A DNA stretch of 64,000 nt from Brevundimonas fontaquae (lineage in GTDB: Bacteria > Pseudomonadota > Alphaproteobacteria > Caulobacterales > Caulobacteraceae): positions 744,001-808,000 of the forward strand of contig NZ_CP070968.1 in assembly GCF_017086445.1 (NCBI RefSeq), given 5' to 3'. A model generated the notes under the pieces. That model was not told where the DNA came from. It saw nothing but the letters and a program-made list of their open reading frames with translations, and ran no database searches. Positions 33,504-40,258 of the stretch are shown in pieces. Every line of letters begins with the position of its first letter. The stretch's first letter is position 1. The translations under genes were made by a program, and so were the position numbers.

Positions 33504-33524
33504 CATAGTTGGCCTTGAAACGGC

Positions 33525-34004
33525 TTAGGCCGCTTCAGCCTTCTTCTCCGCCTGGCCTTCGATCAGCGGCTGGCCGGCGCCGATTTCGATACGGCGGGGC
33601 TTCAGCGCCTCGGGCAGTTCGCGCTTCAGCGAGATCGACAGCAGACCGTTGACCAGATTGGCGTCGTTGACGACGACATAGTCGGCCAGCTGGAAGCGGC
33701 GCTCGAAATCGCGCTCGGCCAGGCCGCGATGCAGATAGGTCTTCTGCGTCGCCGTATCGTCATTGGCGGTCTTGCGGCCGGTTACGGTGAGCAGGTTTTC
33801 CTTCACCTCGATGTTCAGCTCGTCGGGGCTGAAGCCGGCGACGGCGATCTCGATGCGATAGGCGTTCTCGCCCGTGGTCTCGATGTTGTAGGGGGGATAA
33901 CCCGTATCCTGGCTGGTCGCGCGCGAGGCGTTTTCCAGCAGATTGGCCAGACGGTCGAAGCCGACGGCCGAACGGTACAGCGGGGTGAAATCATAGGTAC
34001 GCAT
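33525..34004 (-). CDS. Small heat-shock protein (Hsp20/IbpA-like)
   Basis: An ATP-independent holdase of about 159 residues. The alpha-crystallin domain runs from about residue 38 ([20 protein letters not shown]) through LTVTGRK to [15 protein letters not shown]; the N-terminus [19 protein letters not shown] matches class A bacterial sHsps. I start at MRTYDFTP, because AGGAGG ends six bases upstream; an in-frame ATG directly abuts that site and would be too close. A sigma-32-like promoter and a structured 120-base leader point to heat induction at transcription and translation. Confidence 0.94.
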   Translation of the reverse strand: MRTYDFTPLYRSAVGFDRLANLLENASRATSQDTGYPPYNIETTGENAYRIEIAVAGFSPDELNIEVKENLLTVTGRKTANDDTATQKTYLHRGLAERDFERRFQLADYVVVNDANLVNGLLSISLKRELPEALKPRRIEIGAGQPLIEGQAEKKAEAA

Positions 34005-34090
34005 CAGCATCCTCCTGAGGATCAGCAAGGTTGAGCCGCCCGGCGTTTTGGCCCGGACGGTGGGAGATCAGATCGACGACCCGAAACCGG
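34005..34090 (-). promoter_or_regulatory. Structured 5' leader of hsp20, possible ROSE-type RNA thermometer
   Basis: The Shine-Dalgarno AGGAGG is inside a small hairpin (ATCCT-CAGG-AGGAT), immediately preceded by TTGCTG. A stronger upstream hairpin (CGTCCGG with CCGGGCG, loop 9 bases, 34037-34059) follows the leader order seen in ROSE elements: one or more stable hairpins, then a weak one that hides the ribosome binding site next to a TTGCT motif. ROSE thermometers are known before small heat-shock genes in alphaproteobacteria. The assignment is by eye only. Confidence 0.5.
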
Positions 34091-34134
34091 CGCCATCAGT
34101 CTGGAGAACCCGAAATCGGCGTCCTCGGAAGCAA

Positions 34135-34162
34135 AGATGGGAACCGGCGAAACGGCGTCAAG
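34135..34162 (-). promoter_or_regulatory. Sigma-32 (heat-shock) promoter of hsp20
   Basis: On the minus strand, CTTGACG, 13 bases, TCCCATCT. This is close to the heat-shock consensus CTTGAAA-N13/14-CCCCATNT. Transcription would begin about 120 bases before the hsp20 start. Confidence 0.65.
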
Positions 34163-34275
34163 GGCGCCGCCCGCACGATTTTGCTTGCGTCAAATCCGCC
34201 TGTGTCTCGCGAAGTTCATTTGCGCGGGCGGTCCGCCTGCCTATGGAGAACGACCTGAACCTGGAGCCCTCGATC

Positions 34276-35082
34276 ATGCGCCTTGCCGTTTACGGCCTCG
34301 CCGCCGTCCTGCTGTCCGCCGCCCCCGCCCTGGCCCAACAGTCGCCCCAGACCCAGGGCGCGTGGACGCCGCCGCGCTCGGCCCTGTCCAGCGCCATGCC
34401 GACCTTCTCCGACGACACGGCCTTGCAGACCGCCATCTCCGCCGAGAGCCGGCCCGCCGCCGACCGGGCGCGCGACGTCTATCGTCATCCGTATGAATCC
34501 CTGACCTTCTGGGGCCTGACGCCGGGCATGACGGTGGTGGAGATCGAGCCGGGCGGCGCCAGCTGGTGGCGTCACATTCTAGAGCCCTATGCGGCGGCGA
34601 CCGGAGGTCGCTATGTGCCGGTCAATCGCCCGCTGGAAAGCATGGGCGTGGCGGATGGAACCGCCGACTTCATCCTGGTGGCCCGCGCCTTCCATAACTG
34701 GTCGCGCGACGGCCGGACCCAGCCGTATCTGCAGGCCTTCTTCAAGGCCTTGAAGCCCGGAGGCGTGCTGGCCGTCGAACAGCACCGCAGCGCGGAGGGT
34801 CTGAATGTCGCTGACGTCGCCTCCACCGGCTATGTGCCCGAAAGCTACGTGATCCATGAGGCGCGCAACGCCGGCTTCGTGCTGGAGGCGCGCAGTGAGC
34901 TGAACGCCAATCCCAAGGACGACCACGATCACCCGTTCGGCGTCTGGACCCTGCCGCCCATCCGCCAGTCGGCCGCGCGCAACGATCCGTCGGGCCGCAC
35001 CCTGACGCCCGACGAACGCGCCGCCTTCGACGCCATCGGCGAGAGCGATCGGATGACCCTGCGTTTCCGCAAGCCCGAATAG
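34276..35082 (+). CDS. Exported methyltransferase-like protein (first of tandem pair)
   Basis: A 268-residue protein with a clear Sec signal peptide (MRLAVYGLAAVLLSAAPALAQ) followed by a class I SAM-methyltransferase-like domain of the COG4798 kind. The motif I region is TVVEIEPGGASWW, weaker than the usual GxGxG; the post-motif segment is ADFILVARAFHNW; the motif after strand 4 is ALKPGGVLAVEQHRS. The C-terminus (FDAIGESDRMTLRFRKPE) is nearly identical to its neighbour, but about 38 central residues are missing compared with it. An enzymatic role outside the cytoplasm is doubtful because SAM is cytoplasmic. Confidence 0.85.
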   Translation: MRLAVYGLAAVLLSAAPALAQQSPQTQGAWTPPRSALSSAMPTFSDDTALQTAISAESRPAADRARDVYRHPYESLTFWGLTPGMTVVEIEPGGASWWRHILEPYAAATGGRYVPVNRPLESMGVADGTADFILVARAFHNWSRDGRTQPYLQAFFKALKPGGVLAVEQHRSAEGLNVADVASTGYVPESYVIHEARNAGFVLEARSELNANPKDDHDHPFGVWTLPPIRQSAARNDPSGRTLTPDERAAFDAIGESDRMTLRFRKPE

Positions 35083-35177
35083 GCCGTCTTGCGTTTTGAC
35101 CGGACCTGCGAACCCGATTAAGCCCAAGGCGTCAGGGTGCGTCGGACGCGGGTCCCGGCATCCTGCGGAGGTTTTGA

Positions 35178-36098
35178 ATGGCTGATCGTCTGGCGAGCGC
35201 GAGCGGATTGTCGCGTCGGTTTTTGCTGAGCGGCGCTGCGGCGCTGGGGCTGACCGGCGTGGCGGCTTGCGGGCGCAAGGACGAGGCCGCAAAGGCGCCC
35301 GCCGCGCCGCCCACGCCCGCGGGGCCGCCGGAAGGCTCGCTGGAATGGGCGGTTCAGGGATCGTGGCGCTCGGCCCAGGACAAGGCGCGCGCCGCCTTCC
35401 GTCACCCGATGGAGACGCTGCGTTTCTTCGGTCTTCAACCCAAGATGACGGTGGTGGAGTTCTGGCCCGGCAGCGGCTGGTACACCGAAATCCTGGCCCC
35501 CTATCTGACCAAGGGGGCGGGAACCTATGTCGCCGCCCTGTTCCCCGAGGGGCCGACCGCCGATCCGGCGCAGGCCGTGCTGAACACCGCCTTCCGCACG
35601 CGATTCTCCAGCGACAAGAGGCTTTATGGCGAGCCGCAGTTTTCAGTCTTCGGCGCGGGGTCCGGTCCGGTGATCGCGGCGGGCACGGCCGAGATGTGCC
35701 TGTTCATGCGAACCCTGCATGGCTGGATGGCGGCGGGCATTGCGGAAAAGGCCTTCGCCGACGCCTTCGCCGCCCTGCGCCCCGGCGGCATCCTGGGTGT
35801 CGAGCAACATCGACTGTCCCCAGCGGAGGATCAGGATCCGGTCGCGGCCAACGGCTATGTCCAGGAAGCCTTCGTGCGCCAGTTGGCGGCCGAAGCGGGC
35901 TTCGTCTTCGTCGAGGCGTCCGAGATCAACGCCAATCCGGAAGACACCAAGGATCACCCGTTCGGCGTCGACACCCTGGCGCCCACGCGCCTGACCGCGC
36001 CGCGCGGCGAACCGGCTGACCCCGCCTTCGACCGATCCAAATACGACGCGATCGGCGAGAGCGATCGCATGACCTTGAAGTTCAGGAAGCCCGAGTGA
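35178..36098 (+). CDS. Exported methyltransferase-like lipoprotein (second of tandem pair)
   Basis: A 306-residue paralogue of the upstream protein. The leader has a twin-arginine-like stretch (LSRRFLLSG) and a lipobox (TGVAAC), so it may be exported folded by Tat and lipidated. The motif I region TVVEFWPGSGWYTEIL is intact. Later blocks are TLHGWMAAGIAEKAF, ALRPGGILGVEQHRL and SEINANPEDTKDHPFGV, and the C-terminus is YDAIGESDRMTLKFRKPE. The stop overlaps the next start (GTGA), so it is coupled to the hydrolase gene. Tat export would allow a bound cofactor to be carried out, which would be unusual for a methyltransferase fold. Confidence 0.85.
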   Translation: MADRLASASGLSRRFLLSGAAALGLTGVAACGRKDEAAKAPAAPPTPAGPPEGSLEWAVQGSWRSAQDKARAAFRHPMETLRFFGLQPKMTVVEFWPGSGWYTEILAPYLTKGAGTYVAALFPEGPTADPAQAVLNTAFRTRFSSDKRLYGEPQFSVFGAGSGPVIAAGTAEMCLFMRTLHGWMAAGIAEKAFADAFAALRPGGILGVEQHRLSPAEDQDPVAANGYVQEAFVRQLAAEAGFVFVEASEINANPEDTKDHPFGVDTLAPTRLTAPRGEPADPAFDRSKYDAIGESDRMTLKFRKPE

Positions 36099-37129
36099 AC
36101 CGCGCCCAAGCCTTCGCCGCCAACGCCCCGCTGATGGGGGTTCCTGGCGCCGCCCCGCCGCCCGGCGGAAAGGGCGACTGGTTTCGCGGCGCAGGCGGAA
36201 TGCGCCTGCGCGCCGGGCTGTGGAAGCCGTTTCATCTCGCTGCGGACAAGGTGCGCGGCACCGTCGTGCTCAGCCCCGGCCGCACCGAGCCGATCGAGAA
36301 ATACTATGAGGTGATCGGCAACTTCCTGGCGCGCGGCTGGTGCGTGCTGACCCACGACTGGCGCGGCCAGGGGCTGTCGGCGCGGCTCTTGCCGGATCGG
36401 CTGAAGGGGCACGCCCGTGCGGTCGAGGAGTTTCTGGACGACTACAACCGCCTGCTGAACGCCTATGAGGACCAGTGCCCCAAGCCCTGGATCATGGTCG
36501 GTCACTCGATGGGCGCGTGCCTGAACCTGCTGTCGCTGGAAAGCGGCGAGGACCGGTTCGCCGGCGCGGTTCTGTCCAGTCCCATGCTGCGCATCAAGAC
36601 CGGCAAACGGTCGATGTGGTCGGTCAAGCTGGTGGTGCGCTGGAACATTCGCCATGGCCAGGCGGGCGACTATATCCTGGGCGACCCCGACGATCCGTTC
36701 GACCACAACTTCGCCGAGGACGCCCTGACCTCGGACGAGACCCGCTATGAGATGTGGCGTCAGCAGCTTTACGCCTGCCCGCATCTGGCCATCGGCGGTC
36801 CCACCTATGGTTGGCTGGCCTTTGCGCTGGACGCCGGCGAGCGCGCGCTGAAGCCTAAGGCCCTGAAGGCAGTCAAGGCGCCGGTCGTGATCGTCCAAGC
36901 CAGCGCCGACGACGTGGTGTGGAAACAGACCAACCAATGGGCCGCCAAACGCATCCCGCGCGGCCGCTACGTCGAGGTCGCCGGCGCCAAGCACGAGGTC
37001 ATCATGGAGGCCGACGACCTGCGCGCGGTCTTCCTGAACGAATTCGACGCCATGGCCGATTTGGTCGCGCCTGCGGCGGACGCGGTCACGGACCCGGCGG
37101 CGACGACTGCGGACGGGACGGCGGGCTGA
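36095..37129 (+). CDS. Alpha/beta hydrolase (lysophospholipase / serine aminopeptidase type)
   Basis: A 344-residue hydrolase of the monoglyceride lipase/PldB group. The nucleophile elbow is VGHSMGACL near residue 140. The lid-proximal LTHDWRGQGLSARL is typical of lysophospholipases. The acid is probably in QASADDVVW and the histidine in GAKHEVIME. The first 30 residues are Ala/Pro-rich and not a signal peptide. It starts at GTG, overlapping the preceding stop by four bases. The substrate is likely a monoacylglycerol or lysophospholipid, by family only. Confidence 0.9.
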   Translation: MNRAQAFAANAPLMGVPGAAPPPGGKGDWFRGAGGMRLRAGLWKPFHLAADKVRGTVVLSPGRTEPIEKYYEVIGNFLARGWCVLTHDWRGQGLSARLLPDRLKGHARAVEEFLDDYNRLLNAYEDQCPKPWIMVGHSMGACLNLLSLESGEDRFAGAVLSSPMLRIKTGKRSMWSVKLVVRWNIRHGQAGDYILGDPDDPFDHNFAEDALTSDETRYEMWRQQLYACPHLAIGGPTYGWLAFALDAGERALKPKALKAVKAPVVIVQASADDVVWKQTNQWAAKRIPRGRYVEVAGAKHEVIMEADDLRAVFLNEFDAMADLVAPAADAVTDPAATTADGTAG

Positions 37130-37133
37130 TCGT

Positions 37134-37703
37134 TCAGGCGGCGGTTTCGGCGCGCCAGCGTCGGTCGATCGTCTGAGTGACGCCGCATAGCTGCAGGAAG
37201 GCGACGGCGACGCCGGGTCCGGTCTCGGCCTTCACCAGAAGGGGAAGAACGATCCACTCGCGCGGGAAGCGCATGACCATCACGTCGTCGCTGGCGCGCA
37301 GGTGCGGGCAGTATTTCATCGAGCGGTCGACGCAGCGACGGTGCAGGGGCGCGATCGAGCCGGCGTCGATCATGACCCGGTCGTCGGCGATGTCGGCGCG
37401 AACCTGACCGCCGCGCGCCCTGAGCTGACCGGCGCATCGTCGCGCGGCGATCTGGGTCCAGCGATCGCCTTCCTCAGTCGGCTCGCCGCACATAGGGCAC
37501 AGCATGCGCGCGACCGTGAGACGTTGTCGGACCAGATGGTTCTTTGAATATTGCGGCTTGCCGGCGCCGGGCGCGCTGGCCTGCATCAGGGCGAGACGAC
37601 CGCCGACGGTTCGGCATGGTGCGGCGCCCGTAATCTCTTCTCCGGTCCAGCTCGTGACCCAGGGCACGTCGACGCCGACAACCAGTTTGGACTGCCCAGC
37701 CAT
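37134..37703 (-). CDS. Hypothetical protein with zinc-ribbon-like cysteines
   Basis: A 189-residue protein without signal peptide or membrane segment. Cysteines at 69 and 72 (MLCPMCGEP), 90, 124 and 132 (HRRCVDRSMKYCPHL) could hold zinc in a knuckle arrangement. The N-terminal region SKLVVGVDVPWVTSW is followed by a basic segment with many arginines. The start MAGQSKL was chosen over a start six codons upstream because GGGGACGG lies before it. It is convergent with the lipase gene, four bases apart. No family was recognised. Confidence 0.65.
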   Translation of the reverse strand: MAGQSKLVVGVDVPWVTSWTGEEITGAAPCRTVGGRLALMQASAPGAGKPQYSKNHLVRQRLTVARMLCPMCGEPTEEGDRWTQIAARRCAGQLRARGGQVRADIADDRVMIDAGSIAPLHRRCVDRSMKYCPHLRASDDVMVMRFPREWIVLPLLVKAETGPGVAVAFLQLCGVTQTIDRRWRAETAA

Positions 37704-37778
37704 CGAAATCCGTCCCCTCAACCGTCCGCACCCTGACGCCGTCTCTCGACCTGCGTCAATATGCGCCAGCTCGTAGGT

Positions 37779-38564
37779 TCAGGCGGCCGCGCGTTTCAGC
37801 GTCACCAGCGCCTGGTCGATCAGGCGCGCGTCGCCGACGGCCAGGACCTGGCCCCTGTCGTCCGGTGCCGCGCCGCGCCAGTTCACCACCTTGCCGCCCG
37901 CCGCCTCGATGACAGGCACGAGGGCGGACCAGTCCCAAGGCTTCAGGCTGGTCTCGGCGACCAGATCCATCTTGCCCGCCGCCACCATGGCGTAGGCGTA
38001 GGCGTCGCAGCCGAGGCGCGCCAGGCGGGCGGTCGCACGCACCTGGGTCCAAGCGCCCAGTTCGGCGCCGTTGAAGATGTCGGGGTCCGTGGTCGAGATG
38101 ACGGCGTCGGTCAGCGTCTCGCAGGACCGCACGGCAAGCGGCGTCTCGACATCGCCGCGCAACAGGCGCGCGCCGGACGGGCCGCCGATGTAGATTTCGT
38201 CCAGATAGGGCTGGGCGATGACGCCGACGGTCGGCTTGCCGGCCGTGCAAAGGGCGATCAGCGTGGTCCACAGCGGCAGGCCTGAAATGAAGGCGCGGGT
38301 GCCGTCGATGGGATCCAGCACCCAGACGTGCTCGGCGTCCGGCCGATCCTCGCCATACTCCTCGCCGATGACACCGTGGTCGGGATAGCGGGCGGCGATG
38401 AGGCGGCGGATGGCGGCCTCGGCCTGTTTGTCGGCTTCCGTGACGGGATCGAAGCCGGCCGCGCCGCCCTTGTCCTCATGCCCGAGGTCCGAGCGGAAGA
38501 AGGGCAGGGTCACGCGCGCGGCTTCGCGCGCCAGTTCGATGGCGAAGGCTTCGTATTCGGTCAT
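37779..38564 (-). CDS. hisN: Histidinol-phosphatase (inositol monophosphatase family)
   Basis: Metal-dependent phosphatase, likely the histidinol-phosphate phosphatase of histidine biosynthesis as known for this alphaproteobacterial clade. Metal-binding motifs are GEEYGED, WVLDPIDGTRAFISGLPLW and the late WDWSALVPVIEAAGGKV. The 261-residue length matches. Inositol- or other sugar-phosphatase activity cannot be excluded from sequence alone. It is unlinked here to other his biosynthesis genes. Confidence 0.88.
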   Translation of the reverse strand: MTEYEAFAIELAREAARVTLPFFRSDLGHEDKGGAAGFDPVTEADKQAEAAIRRLIAARYPDHGVIGEEYGEDRPDAEHVWVLDPIDGTRAFISGLPLWTTLIALCTAGKPTVGVIAQPYLDEIYIGGPSGARLLRGDVETPLAVRSCETLTDAVISTTDPDIFNGAELGAWTQVRATARLARLGCDAYAYAMVAAGKMDLVAETSLKPWDWSALVPVIEAAGGKVVNWRGAAPDDRGQVLAVGDARLIDQALVTLKRAAA

Positions 38565-38634
38565 GAGGCTCCCTTACCGCGCTTTCGCCGGCATGGGCGC
38601 CCCTTGAGACGTGCAGATCGGGCAGACGCGCAGA

Positions 38635-39015
38635 TCAGGCGGCGGCCACGTCGCCCGCATGCAGGGACTTGGCCAGATCCAGCAAACGCCGGCGGGGCCG
38701 TTCGTCCAACTGATAGTAGGCCTGAATCAGATCCAGCGTTTCCTTGCGCGAAAAGACTTCACCGCCCTTGGGCGTCGGTGCGTCGGCCTCCATCGCCTCG
38801 GCCAGGCCATCGTAGAAATAGGCGACGGGCGTTTCCAGCGCCTCGGCCAACTGCCACAGGCGCGCGGCGGAGATGCGGTTGGCGCCGCATTCGTACTTCT
38901 GAATCTGCTGAAAGCGGATGCCGACCTGAACGGCCAACTGCTGCTGGGTCAGACCCAGCAGGCGGCGACGGCGGCGCAGGCGCCGGCCCAGATGAAGGTC
39001 GATGTCGTCGGCCAT
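38635..39015 (-). CDS. XRE-family transcriptional regulator
   Basis: A 126-residue protein with an N-terminal lambda-repressor-type helix-turn-helix (LGLTQQQLAVQVGIRFQQIQKYECGANRISAARLWQLAEAL, about residues 18-60). A short C-terminal helical part follows (ETLDLIQAYYQLDERPRRRLLDLAKSL), as in the MraZ-unrelated small regulators common in Caulobacterales. The start MADDIDLHL has GAGGATC upstream. Target genes are unknown. It precedes hisN on the same strand by 70 bases. Confidence 0.9.
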   Translation of the reverse strand: MADDIDLHLGRRLRRRRRLLGLTQQQLAVQVGIRFQQIQKYECGANRISAARLWQLAEALETPVAYFYDGLAEAMEADAPTPKGGEVFSRKETLDLIQAYYQLDERPRRRLLDLAKSLHAGDVAAA

Positions 39016-39203
39016 GACGGTGATCCTCGTCTCAACGTCTGTCCCGATGCGGGACGACACACGTCGATCACGGCAATCGCCGTGCCGGATCGCGCCTAAG
39101 GCGAATTCGACCTTATTGCGGCAAGGTTTGAACGAGGACGCAACCGTATGGCCCGAGCCGCATTTACTGCAACAGCTTGGCTTTTAAAGGAAGGAACCAC
39201 AGC

Positions 39204-39458
39204 ATGGGTCTCGGAATCATTGGTTGGCTCGTCATCGGCATCGTCGCCGGCTGGCTGGCTGAAAAGGTCATGGGCCGCAATCACGGCCTGCTGACGAACC
39301 TGATCGTCGGCGTCGTCGGCGCCCTGATCGGCGGCTTCATCGCTGCAAACGTCTTCGGTACGCCGGTTGGCGGCTTCAACTTCGTCACGCTGATCGTGGC
39401 GTTCCTGGGCGCCTGCCTGCTGCTGTTCCTTCTGGGACTGGTCAAGCGTCGCGCTTGA
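39204..39458 (+). CDS. GlsB/YeaQ/YmgE-family membrane protein
   Basis: An 84-residue membrane protein with three hydrophobic glycine-rich segments (IIGWLVIGIVAGWLAEKVMG, LLTNLIVGVVGALIGGFIAANVFG, FVTLIVAFLGACLLLFLLGLV). This is the transglycosylase-associated/stress response family YeaQ/YmgE; the molecular role is unknown. A strong AAGGAAGGAA ribosome binding site precedes the ATG. It is followed by a terminator, so it is monocistronic. Confidence 0.92.
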   Translation: MGLGIIGWLVIGIVAGWLAEKVMGRNHGLLTNLIVGVVGALIGGFIAANVFGTPVGGFNFVTLIVAFLGACLLLFLLGLVKRRA

Positions 39459-39478
39459 TCCGACAGTAGGTCGATAAG

Positions 39479-39510
39479 GAAAAGGGCGGCTCTCGCTAGC
39501 CGCCCTTTTT
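39479..39510 (+). terminator. Terminator of the YeaQ-family gene
   Basis: AAGGGCGGCT-CTCGCT-AGCCGCCCTTTTT: a 10-bp stem with T run. Confidence 0.9.
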
Positions 39511-39546
39511 GCTGCGTCACTGTCGGGGCTGGATTGCGGGCAGACG

Positions 39547-39575
39547 AAAGGGCGGCCGGGAAACCCGACCGCCCT
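39547..39575 (-). terminator. Terminator of the exported Pro/Ala-rich protein gene
   Basis: On the minus strand, AAGGGCGG-TCGGGTTTCCCGG-CCGCCCTTT. An inner CGGG/CCCG extends the stem. It lies 27 bases after the stop. Confidence 0.8.
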
Positions 39576-39601
39576 TGATCATCCAGCCTTGGAAGACTGT
39601 C

Positions 39602-40102
39602 TTATTGCGGCTCGGTCGGAGCCGGCGTGGCGCTGTCCGGGGCGGGAGCAGCCGGTTCGGTGGTCGCCGGTTCGGTCGGTTCTGTCGGTTCAGCAGCAGG
39701 TTCCGCGGTCGGCGCGGGAGCGGCGGCCGGATCAGCGGCGGGGGCCGCCGGGGCGCCGGCGATCGGAGCGGCGGCGTCGAACTCGGCCTTGGTGTACGCC
39801 ACCACGACGCCGGTTCCTTCCTGGCGGATTCCGCTCAGCGGCACGGCGCGAAGCTGGCCGTCGGCGCCGCGAACGGTGAGTTCCTGCTTGCCTTCGGCGT
39901 TGTTCTGAACGCCTTCAAGCTTGCCCAGCTCGCCATCAGGACCGGAAACGCTCGATCCGGGGTTCAGCGACAGCGATTGCTGCGAGGACGCAGCGGCGGC
40001 AGGCGCGGCGGCGGGAGCGGGCGTGGTTTCTTGCGCCAGAGCCGGCGCGGCGGTCATGAAGGCGGCGGCGGCGCCAGCCAGAAGAGCGGTCTTGATGGTC
40101 AT
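39602..40102 (-). CDS. Exported protein with a small beta domain and Pro/Ala/Thr-rich tail
   Basis: A 166-residue protein with a signal peptide (MTIKTALLAGAAAAFMTAAPALAQ). The middle (NPGSSVSGPDGELGKLEGVQNNAEGKQELTVRGADGQLRAVPLSG) looks like a PRC-barrel-type strand pattern. The last 55 residues are low-complexity Pro/Ala/Glu/Thr, probably disordered. Function unknown. The upstream region carries a 10-base direct repeat. Confidence 0.75.
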   Translation of the reverse strand: MTIKTALLAGAAAAFMTAAPALAQETTPAPAAAPAAAASSQQSLSLNPGSSVSGPDGELGKLEGVQNNAEGKQELTVRGADGQLRAVPLSGIRQEGTGVVVAYTKAEFDAAAPIAGAPAAPAADPAAAPAPTAEPAAEPTEPTEPATTEPAAPAPDSATPAPTEPQ

Positions 40103-40113
40103 GGGAGACTATC

Positions 40114-40164
40114 CCCTGTTACACGGGCCCGACGCCCGCACCCCTATATACTCCCCCTGTTACG
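40114..40164 (-). repeat. Direct repeat CCCCTGTTAC in the upstream region of the exported protein gene
   Basis: Two identical 10-base copies at 40114-40123 and 40155-40164, 41 bases apart (about four helical turns). On the minus strand they read GTAACAGGGG. Between them is TATATAG, a possible -10. They could be paired regulator sites or coincidence. Confidence 0.3.
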
Positions 40165-40258
40165 GATTGTTTCGTGTGCCCCGAAATGACCTTGGCAGCG
40201 CCCCGGTTGGACGATTCTTGGTCTATGTTCGGGCGATCCGCGATTCGAGAGGCCACGT

